A stretch of 64,000 nucleotides of DNA from Apophysomyces variabilis. Its lineage: Eukaryota > Mucoromycota > Mucoromycetes > Mucorales > Mucoraceae. Location of the stretch: assembly GCA_002749535.1 (NCBI GenBank), contig MZZL01000379.1, positions 272,006-336,005 on the forward strand. Reading direction: 5' to 3'. Under the pieces are notes generated by a model that saw only the letters and a list, made by a program, of their open reading frames with translations, had not been told where the DNA came from and ran no database searches. Both the position numbers and the translations under genes were made by a program. The first letter of the stretch is position 1. Every line of letters starts with the position of its first letter. Positions 34,942-47,152 of the stretch are shown in pieces.

Positions 34942-37900
34942 ATGGACCAATCTAAACGAAGGCAGAGTTCGATAACTAGCGAAGAGCATTATGAGTTCGT
35001 CGACTACACATCAGTCTCCGATCTTGAACGTTTGGTCACCGCTATTGAGGAAGCTCTGCGCTCTTGGGGAGTGATGAACGGTTCATTCGGCATCTTTTCT
35101 GACGATCAGGTCAACTCTGCCACTACTGCGATTTTGAATCCTTCTGCTACAGAGTTCTCGCGTCGCGAACAACTTGTTGTAGGTGACGAAAAGTATGAGT
35201 TAATCTTCTATTGCCATCCGGCGACTATTCATCAACGGGAATGTGGTCTACCACTTGCTCTTGATGACTTCTTTCTTTTTGAGACTGACAAGTTTCACCC
35301 GCTGCATCGTTGGACTGGTTTAGGACGCTTTTTAATTCTTGCACCTGTATCAGAGGCATTGAAAGGGAGCTCTTTCTTATCGTCTGGCAGGCTCGTCGTC
35401 GATTTGCACCAAGCAAAATCACTGATATCTGCGTGTGCGATAGCCTTCCAGAACACAGGCTGTACCGTACCGGCCTTTGTCCAGATGGGACTGAATCGAT
35501 ATGGCTTATATTTAGGGTATATGCTATGTTCTGCACCAAATGATCCCTTAAACCATATCGAATTCCGTTTCAAAACATGTATCACGTCTGTTTCTCCAGA
35601 ATACACCGATCTTTCCCGACTTCAAGACACCTTTCTAAAGAAACTTGCTTTATTTAGCGAAGATAGAGGTAAAGATCAATAAGATATACCGTCCTTTAGT
35701 TCTCAATTTTCTCTCTGTGCCCGCTTAGGTTCTATATTTTCTACCAAGAATAATGCGGACATATGGGCAACTGCCGTGTTTACTTACAACTTGAGTACTT
35801 CTGTCGATCGAAACTGGAAAATCCTGGAAGAGGAGCACTATAAGCCTGTTAAAGACCGAAAAAAGAAGAGAAGATCTAGTTTTTCTGAGGATTTTGAGGA
35901 CTGGTACGCCCAGCCTTCTTCCGAGATCAGCGCGACACAAGCACATCTCCCATCTCTACCTTTCGGTCCATACAATGATCCGTTGAGGTCCTTCACATTA
36001 AATGCGATATTTCCTATAGAACCTGTGCGGATATATACAGAAAGTTCGGCCAACCTAGAAATGGATGCATGGACAGCGAGGATTTGGAAGATTTCAAGAG
36101 AGCTCGCTCCTCCTTCAGATCAGCGTGCCTTTCTCTCTAGTACCATTGATAATGCTATAAAATCATGGATCAAGGACCCGGCTAATCACTATTACCTTGC
36201 ACCCTATGACAAAAATAACCGGATTGAGGATACAATCACCACAGGGCATGATTCTGGCCTAGTGCGCAACCTGTTGCATGCAATGAGCCAAAATCGAGCC
36301 AACGCTGTCGGTAGTCAAATCACGATAACTAAGCTGGATCACATTGAACGTATTCTGGACATCTTATTTCAATCAACTCCTGAAACTCCTCAAGTAAACG
36401 ACATGATGCAGGAGGATTATATCCGGTGTCATGTTGAGCCAAAGAATATCACGTTGCCCACCGCTTCTGCGCTTGGTATGCGTTTGAAGCATGGTACATC
36501 TGTGCCATGCCGGTCTTTCCTCTGGCAGCTTTTGTTGCTCTCACTCGATGTGTCACCAGATGCTATGATTTCCACCTATATGGGATTTTTTCGGACATTA
36601 TGGTCTGAGGTTGTACGAAAGATTCGGTGGTACTGGGAAAACCGGATACCGGTACCAAAAATCAGCACTCGGTTGTATTCGCCTGTCAAAGTATATGATA
36701 CGAGTGAGACTGTTATCCTCGAAAAAGACAATGCCAATGCCATAGGTGTGGATCTACGGTTTAATATTGTAAGTACAGATGGATATAACTGCTAATCGAT
36801 GTTAATCCTTGCTTCATCGGAATGCAGCTTCATCAGAAACTAGCCATGATCAATTGTTGCATTCATCGTGACTTGCAACGGAGAAAGAACGAAAACGGGA
36901 AGTTTCCGGAGGATAATAGCAGTAGAGTGATGGCGTTATCAGACAGTTTTGCAGATTATTCTAAGCAGGCAGAAAGTGGGATGCAGACATCCAAAGGCAA
37001 AACGCACAAGCAAGACAGTAAACTAAAAAAGATTGTTGAAGAAGATGACTATGTTGGTGTTATTGAACAAGTAGAGGTAACAGAAATGGATATTCTCCAG
37101 CAATAATTTAACTAAAATAACCGGAAGGAGTCAAACCTAATTATCACAGGGAAAGAAGAAGAGCTGGATGCTGGCGGCGAGAATGATACCTTTTTTGATT
37201 CGCTTGAAGTTGTTGCCGACATACCTCGAACATTATCAGATATAAATCTTGAAGACAAAGATGATATGACGTCGCAGAGCTACTCTTCCTCTAGGAAATC
37301 ATCTCTGTCCGACCATTGTGATTTCATGGAACAATCCATTGAGCGTTCTTATTTCTGTTTAAATAACCCCGATGAGATTGAAATCGAGGATCCGTACGAG
37401 TATGACGGCCGATCCCATCAGCATGAACATCTATGCTTACTGAGAACTGGCGAACCCATGTGGATACCCATCATCCAGGTATGTCTAATTTCACGTGCAT
37501 CACAAATAACTTGCTGAGACAAATTCCTAGGACCCTGGTTTTGTGACAGAGGACATGATTGATCAACAGGCTGACGTTTTTGAAAGTATGGGTTCATCAC
37601 AGCATGCAACGCTCAGGCGCGCAGAACTAATGTCTGCTCAATTAAAGTCCGGTAGGTTGCTTAGCATTGATATTGCTGGTCTGCGTCTCTGACCAATCCT
37701 TCACAGACATGAAAGCATTTAAAGCTGCCAATCCTCATGCCATTCTAGAGGATTTTATCCGTTGGTACTCTCCTAAGGATTGGATAGAAGATAAAGACGC
37801 CAGTTCATCCACGGCAGGCAAATTGAGCACACGAATGTCAGGACCGGACAATCTTTGGCAACAATTATGGAAGGTAAAATATCAAATGATGCGAGATATT

Positions 37901-38820
37901 TTCTTGAATTTTCGTATATTTTTATTCAACGTTTAGTGTACTCGAAGGGTACCTGCATCTCGTCAAAAGCCCCTTTTTGATATTGTAGCGGAAGGTGAAA
38001 AGGTGAGACGCCACCATTTTGCCTGGATTTATCAAACTAACCAGGTTACGCAAGGCTCTGCATTACCTCGAGACAATCTCCGCCCATGAAGTACTTGCCT
38101 CGTATGCGATATATTAAGTCTGTGTCCATAATTAAGGATTGATTTTTGGATAATAGATTATTCCCAACCCTCGGAATACTCTCGTATGACACGCTTTTAT
38201 GCCATCCCGTTTCCAAATGCTCCCGTTTCGTTGCCCTAGGGCTTCAACATCTCAGCAAAGAATTGGCTGATTTCCCCTGGGATGGTTTCCGGTACGTGAG
38301 TGGCTATGGGAAATGATTAGTCGCGTGACAAATATGTACCAGAAACGGACAGTACACAATTGATTACATCATTTCGACGATCCGACAGCAAGAATTACTG
38401 ATGTCCACAGCCATATCACTTTTACGGAAGGTACAACTGGGAATCGATAACAATTTTAAATTCTTTTTACCCATTTTATTAACTTTCCGTATAGTTACCC
38501 AAGCAATACCATCTTGTCGATCGTCTATTGGAATCACAGACTACCTATGTTGAAGAGGGGGAGGAACGTGCTGCGATATCTAAAATGTTCGATAATGACG
38601 GTAAGTGAAATAAAATAGTAATGGTGGCTTTGATGAGTAATCATGATGGATGGTAGAACGCACTATCTCCGAACCCTCTTGTCGGGAATATGTACTTTAC
38701 AGTGACCGATCGGCGTACACGTTGGAGGGTCATAAGTCGCCTCATCGACAGTACGCTATGATCAAGGATAATGAAATCCGAATTATAGATATGAGCAGTA
38801 CAGATGCCTTGGTATCGTAA
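34942..38820 (+). CDS. Rab3 GTPase-activating protein, catalytic subunit
   Basis: Orthologue of RAB3GAP1, which with RAB3GAP2 acts on Rab3 and Rab18 and supports autophagy and ER-lipid traffic. Exon 1 begins MDQSKRRQSSITSEEHYEFV, followed by YEFVDYTSVSDLERLVTAIE and, further on, DDFFLFETDKFHPLHRWTGL. After an intron near 35670 comes GSIFSTKNNADIWATAVFTY. The 340-residue second exon has SVPCRSFLWQLLLLSLDVSP. The family hallmark lies further on: EPMWIPIIQ, then DPGFVTEDMIDQQADVFESM, and ANPHAILEDFIRWYSPKDWI, which holds the catalytic-region Arg. The gene continues through RLFPTLGILSYDTLL to EIRIIDMSSTDALVS. About twelve introns, mostly 45-90 nt. The upstream GTG-initiated extension (34789) is not used. 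No regulatory-subunit gene is recognised nearby. Confidence 0.9.
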
Positions 38821-39042
38821 ATAGAATTGCCATAAGAGGTTAATACGACCATTTTTGCGCAAATGATTTTTTCTTCTTTCTGTTCGCCATGTGTTTCGGC
38901 AGCAGCCGTGGAATTCCCTTTTTGAGAAGAGAGGATTTTGGCTATAAAAAGAAAACGAGAAAAAAGCCTCACATCTTTTTTCTGCCTTTGTATCGTGCGA
39001 GTGTGTGGTTTTGCCAATCATTTTCTTCTGCAAAGTAATTCA

Positions 39043-39603
39043 ATGTGGCGCCGAGAGAAACATAGTTTGTTGGATGTACGAAGAGGAAGCATTCGTAAAG
39101 ATAAGGATGACCTTGGAAGAACGCGCAGTGGACTGGACATAGAGGCTAGTCCTATTGGACCTTGGGACAAACTGCCATTGGTACCAGCGGGTACGAATCT
39201 CAACACACTTGTTCTGCGTGATCGACCTTACAGCCCATTCCGAGGTTACTATACTGCGAATGACTTGTACCCAGGCGATGAGTTTGACATTTTCAGCGGG
39301 GCAGAAGCAGGCAATCAGCCATTAACACAAGTTGATCCTTTCTCTACTGCACCCATCGAAGGTCACGAAAGGAAACCGAGACTGGAAGATAAAGAAGACA
39401 GGGTCATAATCCAGCAAAGGCGAGTCCGAAAATGGGATGGTCGAGATGCGATTGCCAATAAACGGAAACGAACGATAGCCTGCACCCGTAAAGCCATCTT
39501 TCTGAAATCAACAGCAGCCATTGACACACCTGCCAATTTCTTCATGCCTCAACAGCAACAGATCACTACTGAAGAATGTGTACATCATGCCATCTATCTC
39601 TAA
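39043..39603 (+). CDS. Hypothetical basic protein
   Basis: An uninterrupted frame of about 186 codons starting MWRREKHSLLDVRRGSIRKD. It contains a middle section rich in Pro/Gly/Tyr (RDRPYSPFRGYYTANDLYPG) and an acidic patch (DEFDIFSGAEAG), then a basic segment (RRVRKWDGRDAIANKRKR) that could be a nuclear localisation signal. I do not recognise the family. An upstream exon is possible, because an acceptor-like CAAAG lies 10 bp before the ATG. The long T/C-rich DNA after the stop looks like a 3' untranslated region. It lies 220 bp downstream of the Rab3GAP gene on the same strand. Confidence 0.5.
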   Translation: MWRREKHSLLDVRRGSIRKDKDDLGRTRSGLDIEASPIGPWDKLPLVPAGTNLNTLVLRDRPYSPFRGYYTANDLYPGDEFDIFSGAEAGNQPLTQVDPFSTAPIEGHERKPRLEDKEDRVIIQQRRVRKWDGRDAIANKRKRTIACTRKAIFLKSTAAIDTPANFFMPQQQQITTEECVHHAIYL

Positions 39604-40407
39604 TCTTCCTCTTTTCCTCCTTTCCTTTTTCTTTTTTTCTTCCATATCTGAGTCTGTACCACCTTTTTTGTTTGTTACTTTTGTATTACGTCTTGGCTTT
39701 CTGCGATGGTGGAACCGATTTGTCAATTGGGTCCTGACCATGTGCATGGTTCATCGTCCCTTTTTTTATTTTTTTTCTCTGGTTGTTATTTCATGTTTTA
39801 ACTTTTATGGTGCGAGAGAAAAGAAGAAACAAATAAGGGGGGAATCAGAAATTCATCTCTCTCCAGCACCCACCACTGTATGTATATGAAGAAGGGAAAA
39901 AGTATGTTAGTACATCCCCTTGCACTTTGTATGTTTGATACTCAATGCTCATCAATCAATAAATCCATCTTGTTTGCTCTTACATCATATGTCGCAGTGG
40001 ATGATGTTTGTATCACTCGTATGAATCTACCCTATTAGGAATCTCTAAATGGTTCGGATGATTTAATCAGATTCTATCCCTGGATGGAACCTGAGGTTGC
40101 ACACAGATTTCATCTAAGAAGCTGGTCTTAAATGGGCACAGTGCAGCTGCTGGCGTGGAAACAATTTCGCTAATTGCTATCTATATTCACGATTTTTGTT
40201 CAAGCACATGGGTCGCTCGAATACTTGGCAAGGAGAACTATCTTTCAGGGCAACATTGCTAAATACGAGTGTGTAGCACAATGGTGCTGTACCGTACATT
40301 GAAGACAAGAGACGCCCATGACAATTAGGTTTGTATAAAGAACCAACATCATCTCTGGACTTACTTCATTTATATACAAAGATTTGTATGTACACTGGTG
40401 CTTTTAT
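39604..40407. other. Intergenic region
   Basis: About 0.8 kb between convergent gene ends. The first 300 bp are pyrimidine-rich with oligo-T runs; the rest is unremarkable A+T-rich DNA with AATAAA-like signals near 39958. Confidence 0.45.
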
Positions 40408-42852
40408 TCATATTTCAATCAATATTATAGTACAGTCATCATATTCTTGTAATGTGGGAGCAAAGAATCCGTTCGCACTTTCTCTGTTAACGAAATAGCG
40501 TGCAGTGGTCACCAAAGTACGCTCTTTAATTCTACGTTCCTGGATTTCATTGGAGCTGTCGGATTCATCAAAAGAGCTTTGCTCTGATCGTTCAGTTGCC
40601 TTTACCAATTGATTTTGCGCAACATTTGCCTCTGGCTCCTGTGATGTGCTATTTGGTATATCTACATCCATCAGCTCCCCGTCCTCTGTCGGTCTGTATT
40701 TTCGCTGCTGTTCTTTCTCGTCTTGTTCCTGTAGTAGCTCTTCTCCCATTTTTTCGCCCTCCTCGATCATCGATCCAATGATTTTACCAATGGCTTTATT
40801 CTGACGCTCCGCTATTTCTTCGGACATATAGTCAAATGTACCATCGGTGCTCATAAATAGAAAGTAGCGAAGACTTTTGTAGGACATGGAAGCGGATGTT
40901 GTACGTCGATTATCGGTACTATCAGCGATCCGGAAGAAGTTCACATCTGGCTCGCACGATATAATTTTCCGATTTGGCACCATTTTGAAGTCGAGATCAC
41001 CACAGGAACGTGCTACATTCAGCGATGGAACACCCCCGCGCGCCCGTACTTTGTACTGCCCGACTGATGCTCGCAGTGGACGAATCTGTGCACAGGTATC
41101 GGAAGGAGTAAGATGACTTGATCCATTTTCTTGCCCGCCTTTGGGTCGAATCCTCGCATTGCGCAACGCAAATCTCTTTGTATTACGACCACTATCTTCT
41201 TTCAGTTTATCCAGCTCAACCTTAATAACGCGATTTTGCACCGAATCCACAAACTCGCCTCCATTTTCAACGATTTCTCGAGCAAGATGTTCGAGATACG
41301 GCTTATGGTCCTGGGAGGCAAAAACAACGTCCATTCTGTAATTATTGTCGCTGCTGTTTTGGTACAGGCTTGTAGAAACGCCCCCATCCGACTCTTCAAG
41401 GCAACCAACAGATTCCGGGATCGAAAATAAGATTGAGCGAGAGTCGCCCACATTGACGTTGACGAGCCATTCTCCAAAAAAGAGGTTGATAACCAATGTG
41501 CAACCGTCATTCTCCACTGGTTTGCGTTGGGTACCACTTTGCTCGGTATGCTGAAATGTATGGTTTGCAGTATCTCCTTCCTCTAAAGGAACGTCTTGCT
41601 CTTGATTCCGTGCTTTTATTTGCTTGCGTTTCATTTCTAAATACTCTTCATCCAAACTCTCCACCATGTTTTTAATATCACGCTCGAATTGCTGTTGAAT
41701 ATGCTTGGTGTCAAGCGAGGTAGGATCGTAATGTTGGCACACTTTTTGCATTGCCGACGCGGTGTTGCGGACGAAAAATTCGGAACAACCCGATCCACCA
41801 TGCCCATCAGCCAAGACGTAGATTCGGCCGACGGTCTTATTTTTGTTGACGATATCTGCTACGCGGAACTTATCTTCACAATGCATCTTGTGGATCTTTA
41901 TTTTTTCTTGAGATCGAAACCGTGGATAGGCGTAACCTTTTTGCTGAGCTATCCCAAAATGGGCTGCAATGGGATACTCCTTGAAATTGATCGCATCAAT
42001 GTAGTCCATATCAGGCTCAGGTGCCGAATAGTATAAGGAGTAGGTGTTGACAGTATCTTGTTCAGGTACTGATGGCTCTTTCTTTTCATATCTAGGAATG
42101 ATCTCCTCTTCTTCTGAAAGTTCTGAAGAAGAAATATTACTGTGACAGTACCAGTCGTTATTAAGCAGATCAGCATTAGTTTGTTTTTTTTTTCACTCAC
42201 TCAAAGTCGTTAAAGTCCAAGCCATTCTCAGATGCAGTTGGCGTGGGTTGCGAAGAACAGGTTTTCAGTTTTGGTGAGGATCGTTTCGGTCGTCTGCGAG
42301 CAGAGGGATCTATGACCGGTGGAGAGTAGAAAGTTGGTGCCTTTCGTTGCCGTTTCCCAAGGGAAGGGGCGGCGTCTGACGAAGGAACTTCTTCTGCGGC
42401 TGGTTTAATGAAGACCTGCTGCTCATCAGGCACAGCTCGCAGAGGAGGCAGAACAGCGCCATTCAATACTGATTCAGAAATGGAGTATTTGGCATGTCGT
42501 CCAATGCCTTGTCTTTCGATATAGAAAGGATCCACCTCGTTTAGTTCTCTTGCTATTTTCCGCGCTGTGGAAATGATGCCTTGGATGGTACTCTTTGGCG
42601 TCTCTCCCCTGTAAATAAAGTACGAATTAGCATGTCACTTTTTTTTTGCATGGTCGCAATGGGTCACCTGAGAGCGAGAAGATTCAATGTGCGGACGGCA
42701 GCGACAAGTTGAGCTGCATTCATGGACGGATTCCCATAATGAAATAGGGTCGCCATGATCTTCATAAACGAAGCGTTTGCTCTAAGCTGCTCATGGATCT
42801 GCAGCTGGGAGAGGTCTGTATCAATAGCGTCGTCTCTATCTGGGCTTTCCAT
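40408..42852 (-). CDS. GDS1-like winged helix fused to PP2C phosphatase
   Basis: Three exons appear to form one protein of about 790 residues. Exon 1 (42852-42667) begins MESPDRDDAIDTDLSQLQIH and enters a winged-helix domain (FMKIMATLFHYGNPSMNAAQ, LVAAVRTLNLLALR). Exon 2 continues it (GETPKSTIQGIISTARKIAR, VDPFYIERQGIGRHAKYSIS) in the style of fungal Gds1, then a basic Pro/Ser linker. A 61-nt intron (42140-42200, GTGAGT...CACAG) joins phase 2 to phase 2, giving GLDFNDFDNISSSELSEEEE. The 533-residue remainder is a PP2C metal-dependent Ser/Thr phosphatase: CEDKFRVADIV, VLADGHGGSGCSEF, VNVGDSRSILF, VARSCGDLDFK, FMSTDGTFDYMSEE and DDCTIILIEI, all metal-ligand Asp present. A large acidic Gln/Glu insert lies near the end. 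If the intron were not used, there would be two tandem genes: a 217-residue winged-helix protein and a PP2C starting at 42009. Confidence 0.8.
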
Positions 42853-43396
42853 GGAACGAATGCCCTCTCATACGCGCAAAGAACCGAAGTGATATTCTCT
42901 GTTGGATTTTACTGCACCTGCTAGAAGCTATTTTGCGTTGACCAATAGGACAAGTTTACGCTCACTGATAATCTTTGCCAAACAGAAACGACTTGCGATC
43001 GTCAGACACTAGCTTTGGTCAACCTCAGTTTGTTTCGAATTGTAAAGGCCACTTAACTGTAGCTATTACACGGGTAACAGAATCCGTTTTTAGATGTATA
43101 GAACTGTTGTACCTCATGAAATCGTAACCACTGTTCATGAATAACAAATAGAAAGAGCATTTCCTTTCTGCTAACAAACGTAGGTTTAAAACAAAGACCG
43201 ATGGAAAGTAGCATAAAACGCTTTTTCACATTTCTGATATTACTGACCTTGGTAAAAGACATGGATACATAGAGCGCTTGGAAGGCTACAGGATCCTTGA
43301 CATCTTGCGCTTGATAGAGCACCTCTATGGTTTGTTTAACAAAAAGGGGTCCGAAATTGAAGTATGGCCATAGACTTACACGACGCTTTTTGAATT
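42853..43396. other. Region upstream of the fusion gene with an orphan exon-like segment
   Basis: Contains a minus-strand segment at about 43250-43330 reading VLYQAQDVKDPVAFQALYVS followed by a donor-like GTCAGT, and another at about 43070-43130 after an acceptor-like ACAG. They could be exons of an unrecognised gene, but no family was identified and no complete frame could be built. Confidence 0.3.
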
Positions 43397-44156
43397 TTAT
43401 TTTAAAAAGCCCAGATTGATAGTATGATCGGTATAGGAGCGGGATTGATCATCATAGCTTTGCTTTTTCGGTTGGGGATGAGTCAAAAACTTGGCCGCCG
43501 TTTTGCCCTTGTCATGATCAAGATTCAAGTTGATATGAGCGCCATTTACACTTGCATCGCAAATGGTAGCAATCCGTGATGAAAATGTCAGCAAAATATT
43601 GTCTATAACTTTCTTTCAACTATAAGTTTCTTCCTTTTTTGACTATCTTTAAACGTGGTTCAAATAATTGGCTACTTCGTCGCTCAAGATGATAAACATG
43701 CAGAAACTGATGGTCCTTTTTCATAACGAACCTCTTAGGATAAACATCCACTGATCTGATTCTTCCACAAATATCGGAACAACTAGCTATGATAGTCTCA
43801 TTTAATAACCTATGACAATACCGCAAGCAAGCATCTGGATGCAACCATATGAAAACTGTGGGAAAAGGAAGATAGAAAGTCAACTGAGCAGGCTTTCTTC
43901 AACAAGGAAATAAGCATGAAACCTGAAAACGAAACGACAAGAAACTGGATGAATCGATTGGGCACGGAGGCAATAGTAGATAAGAAACCTGTATCCGTAT
44001 TTAAGCAAGAGTTCATTGCGAATTCAACTTACAAACCTCTTTCGCTCGGTAAGTTGACCAAGGAATGCTCCTCTTGCCTATCACTTCAATGGCTGCTGCT
44101 ATATTTGTTCTCCATGGAATCAACAACGCATGCATCATATTTCCCAATCCTTTCAT
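43397..44156 (-). CDS. Unidentified spliced gene
   Basis: On the minus strand an ATG at 44156 opens MKGLGNMMHALLIPWRTNIA and continues to STYRAKE before a donor-like GTTTGT. After splice-like borders come a pyrimidine-encoded middle exon (VSYLLLPPCPIDSSSFL), a short exon FSYGCIQMLACGIVI and SCSDI. The last exon ends LDHDKGKTAAKFLTHPQPKK, then TDHTINLGFLK and a stop at 43397. The junction between the last two exons could not be fixed with certainty. The hydrophobic MLACGIVIASC stretch may be part of a membrane segment. I recognise no family, and a decayed gene is possible. Confidence 0.35.
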
Positions 44157-45602
44157 CGATGAATAGGTTATACTTGATAGTAAGAGATGAAATTATGATA
44201 AAATCTGGCAATGCCTGCATTGCGCTATGATCAATCCAATTATCTGTCATTGATAGAAAAGATTGTTTCGGGAACTACTGGACATTAGAAACGAGCTTGA
44301 TATCAATCTCCTGAGACGGTACTGAACTAGGTTGTATTTGCGGACCAGTAACTAGTTATACTGTACAATGAGTAGCGTAACTTGGTATCTGTCAAAACTT
44401 GCTTGCTTACAGTAGGGCTAAAAGAGCAATTCCAAGCGATATTATACTTTTTGTAGCGACTATTTAATTCGAGAAGACAATGACGTAAAAGATAGAAAAG
44501 TTCTTTTTCAAATGCAACATATGGAAAGCTTAGACGAAAAAAGCCAGGTAATAAAAATATTGTTAGAAACCTCTAATCGGGCAGAGTACGTGAATAAATA
44601 CAAACCGATACGCATAAAACAACGTCAGATGTACCTAACGTCCTGTTGACTACGTAGATAGACGCCATGAAAAAGCAAAGGAGGATGTACAGTAAGAGAT
44701 CATACTTGGCAAAGGTTGGATAACGATGGTAAAACCAGACAAAGCAGTTTGATTAAATTGGGCAAAGAAGGACTGAAGATGATAAGTGCAAACATAAGCG
44801 GGATAGGCGTTGTACCAGTAAGCCATATATCCAATAGGGTTAGGAATAAATTTTGGAAAGCAGACCTTTAACCCTTTTCGTTATTCTACACTGCCAACTT
44901 GAAGCAGTCATGGTCTATTCGAGTGCATTGGTCCTTTCTCTCTCTTCTTTTTTTTTGAATGGAAAAAAAAACTCTGCAAGAAACTCTCCTAATTATATCT
45001 CATGGTTTGATTCATTATAGAGAGGTCAAGCTTTTAGGCTTGCTCCGTTTTATTTTATGTAATACACATGTAAATTGTACGACCGGTAATTGTAAATGAC
45101 TGTATCAAAGCTTGCTTCAAGCTGAGTTAGTAATTTACGTAAGGTTATTAAATAAAATGAAAAAAGAAAAACCTGTATTATTAATAGATTGTACATGTTA
45201 TATATTGTAGAACAACAGTCAAGCTGTATTTGTTGAGAAAAAAAAATAAAATTTATAACCCTTTTGGCTTGCTACAGTATAAAGAATAGTTCGTAATAAC
45301 CTTTAGACAGACCCAAATCTGAACATTTCAGAAAACGTAATTTTGAAATGAATATCCGAATGATATAGATGGGCAAAAAAAAAAGTATGACCATCTTTTT
45401 AATTACTGTTGAAACAAAAAAACAAAAATCGTACCAAGTTTACAGATAAACAAAAAAAATAAAAAAAGTATAGGAAACAAAGCTTAATTCTTCCCTTCTA
45501 ATAACCCGTTCAAAAAAAAAAAAAATCTAAACTTTGATCTATCGAATGCATAAATCGGAGTACTTCTTTGTGTAACATCAATTCGGGAAGTGCCAAAAGG
45601 AG
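44157..45602. other. A+T-rich intergenic region
   Basis: About 1.4 kb, becoming extremely A+T-rich after 44900, with poly-A and poly-T runs. No frame longer than chance is supported. Nothing else was recognised apart from the tRNA gene that follows. Confidence 0.5.
45595..45598 (-). terminator. RNA polymerase III terminator of the tRNA gene
   Basis: On the minus strand a TTTT run begins five bases after the tRNA 3' end, the normal Pol III stop signal. Confidence 0.7.
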
Positions 45603-45674
45603 TAGCTGATGGTGGTTTCGATCCACCGACCTTTGGGTTATGGGCCCAACGCGCTTCCTCTGCGCTAATCAGCT
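45603..45674 (-). tRNA. Initiator tRNA-Met (CAT anticodon), intronless
   Basis: The minus strand folds into a 72-nt cloverleaf. The acceptor stem is AGCTGAT/ATCAGCT, with a discriminator A. The D arm is AGCGCAGAGGAAGCGCG. The anticodon stem TTGGG/CCCAA encloses CCATAAC with anticodon CAT. The T arm contains GGATCGAAACC. A terminal A1-type base and the AUCGAAAC T-loop instead of TTCGAAT are the eukaryotic initiator hallmarks, which separate it from elongator tRNA-Met. No CCA is encoded. Its 3' end is complementary to the primer-binding site of the gypsy-1 retrotransposon at 54026. Confidence 0.95.
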
Positions 45675-46234
45675 TGTACGGTTTTGACACGGTGTGTAGT
45701 AGTTGGGAGCGGATGTTCCTACCGAAAAATGACCATAAAAGCTGAGAGTGGGGATAGACGAACGATTTACTTATAGATTTCTTTTACTTTTGGTTTTATA
45801 TTATTCATTTATATTCTTCTTTGCTTTTTTTGAGTTTTTCTGTCAGTGTAAACACAAAATCCTTCTTCTTGTTATATTTTATTTTTATTCACAGTTATAT
45901 TTTTAAGTGCAGATTAGTCTTTATTATTGCTATATGGGCAATCCTGGTTCTGGGATCTCTTTTTAGCTTATTAAAAAGTTTTCACCTAAAATTGAATAGT
46001 TGTTTTATATGCTACACCCTCAGCAATGCTAATTGATAAAGTATAGCATGAAAGATTACTATTTAACTATCATAAAAAGAAAGCACAGCATCAGAAGACA
46101 TAGACTTACTCATAAAAGCATTTGCTTAATACTGCAACATATTATTTTTGGTGAAAAAGCCGCACATTTAAAACAAACTGTTTAACACATTGATGTATTT
46201 TATACATACAACCAAAAAAAAAAAAAAACAAAAA

Positions 46235-46274
46235 NNNNNNNNNNNNNNNNNNNNNNNNNNNNNNNNNNNNNNNN
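46235..46274. other. Assembly gap (40 N)
   Basis: Forty N bases flanked on both sides by poly-A runs; true sequence and length between the flanks are unknown. The joined order is set by the assembler. Confidence 1.
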
Positions 46275-46320
46275 AAAAAAAAAAAAACCAACAACAAAGA
46301 AATAATTAAAATTAAGCAAA

Positions 46321-46476
46321 ATGTTAAAAATTGAAGACCAAATAATGGACAACATCAGTGGAAATGAAAAAGGAATAACAGCAGCAAATCTTAGAGCTTA
46401 TATTGATAAGCCAGACTGTTTTTATAGAAGACTTGATGAAAATCCGATCACTTGGATTAAATTGATCGACTGACTC
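46321..46476 (+). other. Short frame next to the hAT left end
   Basis: An ATG-initiated frame of about 50 codons between the assembly gap and the hAT element reads MLKIEDQIMDNISGNEKGIT and ends DENPITWIKLID. The codon pattern is protein-like, but no family is recognised. It may be a remnant of another element or gene cut by the gap. Confidence 0.25.
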
Positions 46477-46506
46477 AGAAAGGGGTCAATGATGAGTGAT
46501 CATGTT

Positions 46507-46630
46507 TAGGGGTCTCCACGAATCAAATCGAATCGAATAACAGTATATTCGTATTCAATTCGATTTGTCACTGAATGATTCATATTCGATTCGCCTATAT
46601 TCGTCAAATTAACGAATCGAATCGAATCAA
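46507..46630. repeat. hAT subterminal repeats, left end
   Basis: At least seven copies of CGAATC/GATTCG-type hexamers in both orientations within 120 bp of the left terminus, for example AATCGAATCGAAT and ATATTCGATTCGCC. They mirror the motif cluster at the other end. Confidence 0.75.
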
Positions 46631-47152
46631 CCAATGAAATGAAGAAGTATTGCAGATTAAGAATGTAAAGCCTCTGTTCCCCTGCCACAGGTTGTTGTTG
46701 TCGTTTGAAAAAATTATATACGTTCTGAAAAGAAAAGAGAATGAAAAAACAGATTGCATTCTGACTACGCATGCTGAATTGGATTAGAAGAAAAGAAAAT
46801 GGCCAATTTGTTCTGTTGCCAAATTAAAAGCTCAAACCGACTTGTAAGCAGAAAAAGAATATAGGAAGTCAAAATGCTTAAATTGTCCGTGTCATAAAAA
46901 AGCAAGCTTTATTGTATTAAGGTCGTCAAGATATCCGGAACATATAAAAAGAAAAAGAGTAGTGGCATTATGATGAAGTAGACTGCATTGCGTTGAGGAT
47001 TAAGAGATTGCGGAAGTAGTTGTTGTCTTTATGCCGATATTAAATTTCCGAAAGATAAGGAAGGGTACAAGGCAAGAGAAGAAAAAGGAAAAAGAAGTGA
47101 AACGATAAGTAAAGAGTAAACGCATCATCTTTGAGACTGTGAAAAAAGATTT

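Noticed and set aside
41949..42200. 83-codon frame with a hydrophobic start upstream of PP2C
   Set aside because: It overlaps the intron and the fusion exon in another frame. The phase-matched splice explains the region better.
46201..46310. Long poly-A tracts flanking N bases
   Set aside because: Could suggest a retrotransposed poly-A tail, but they border an assembly gap and are more likely a sequencing or scaffolding artefact.
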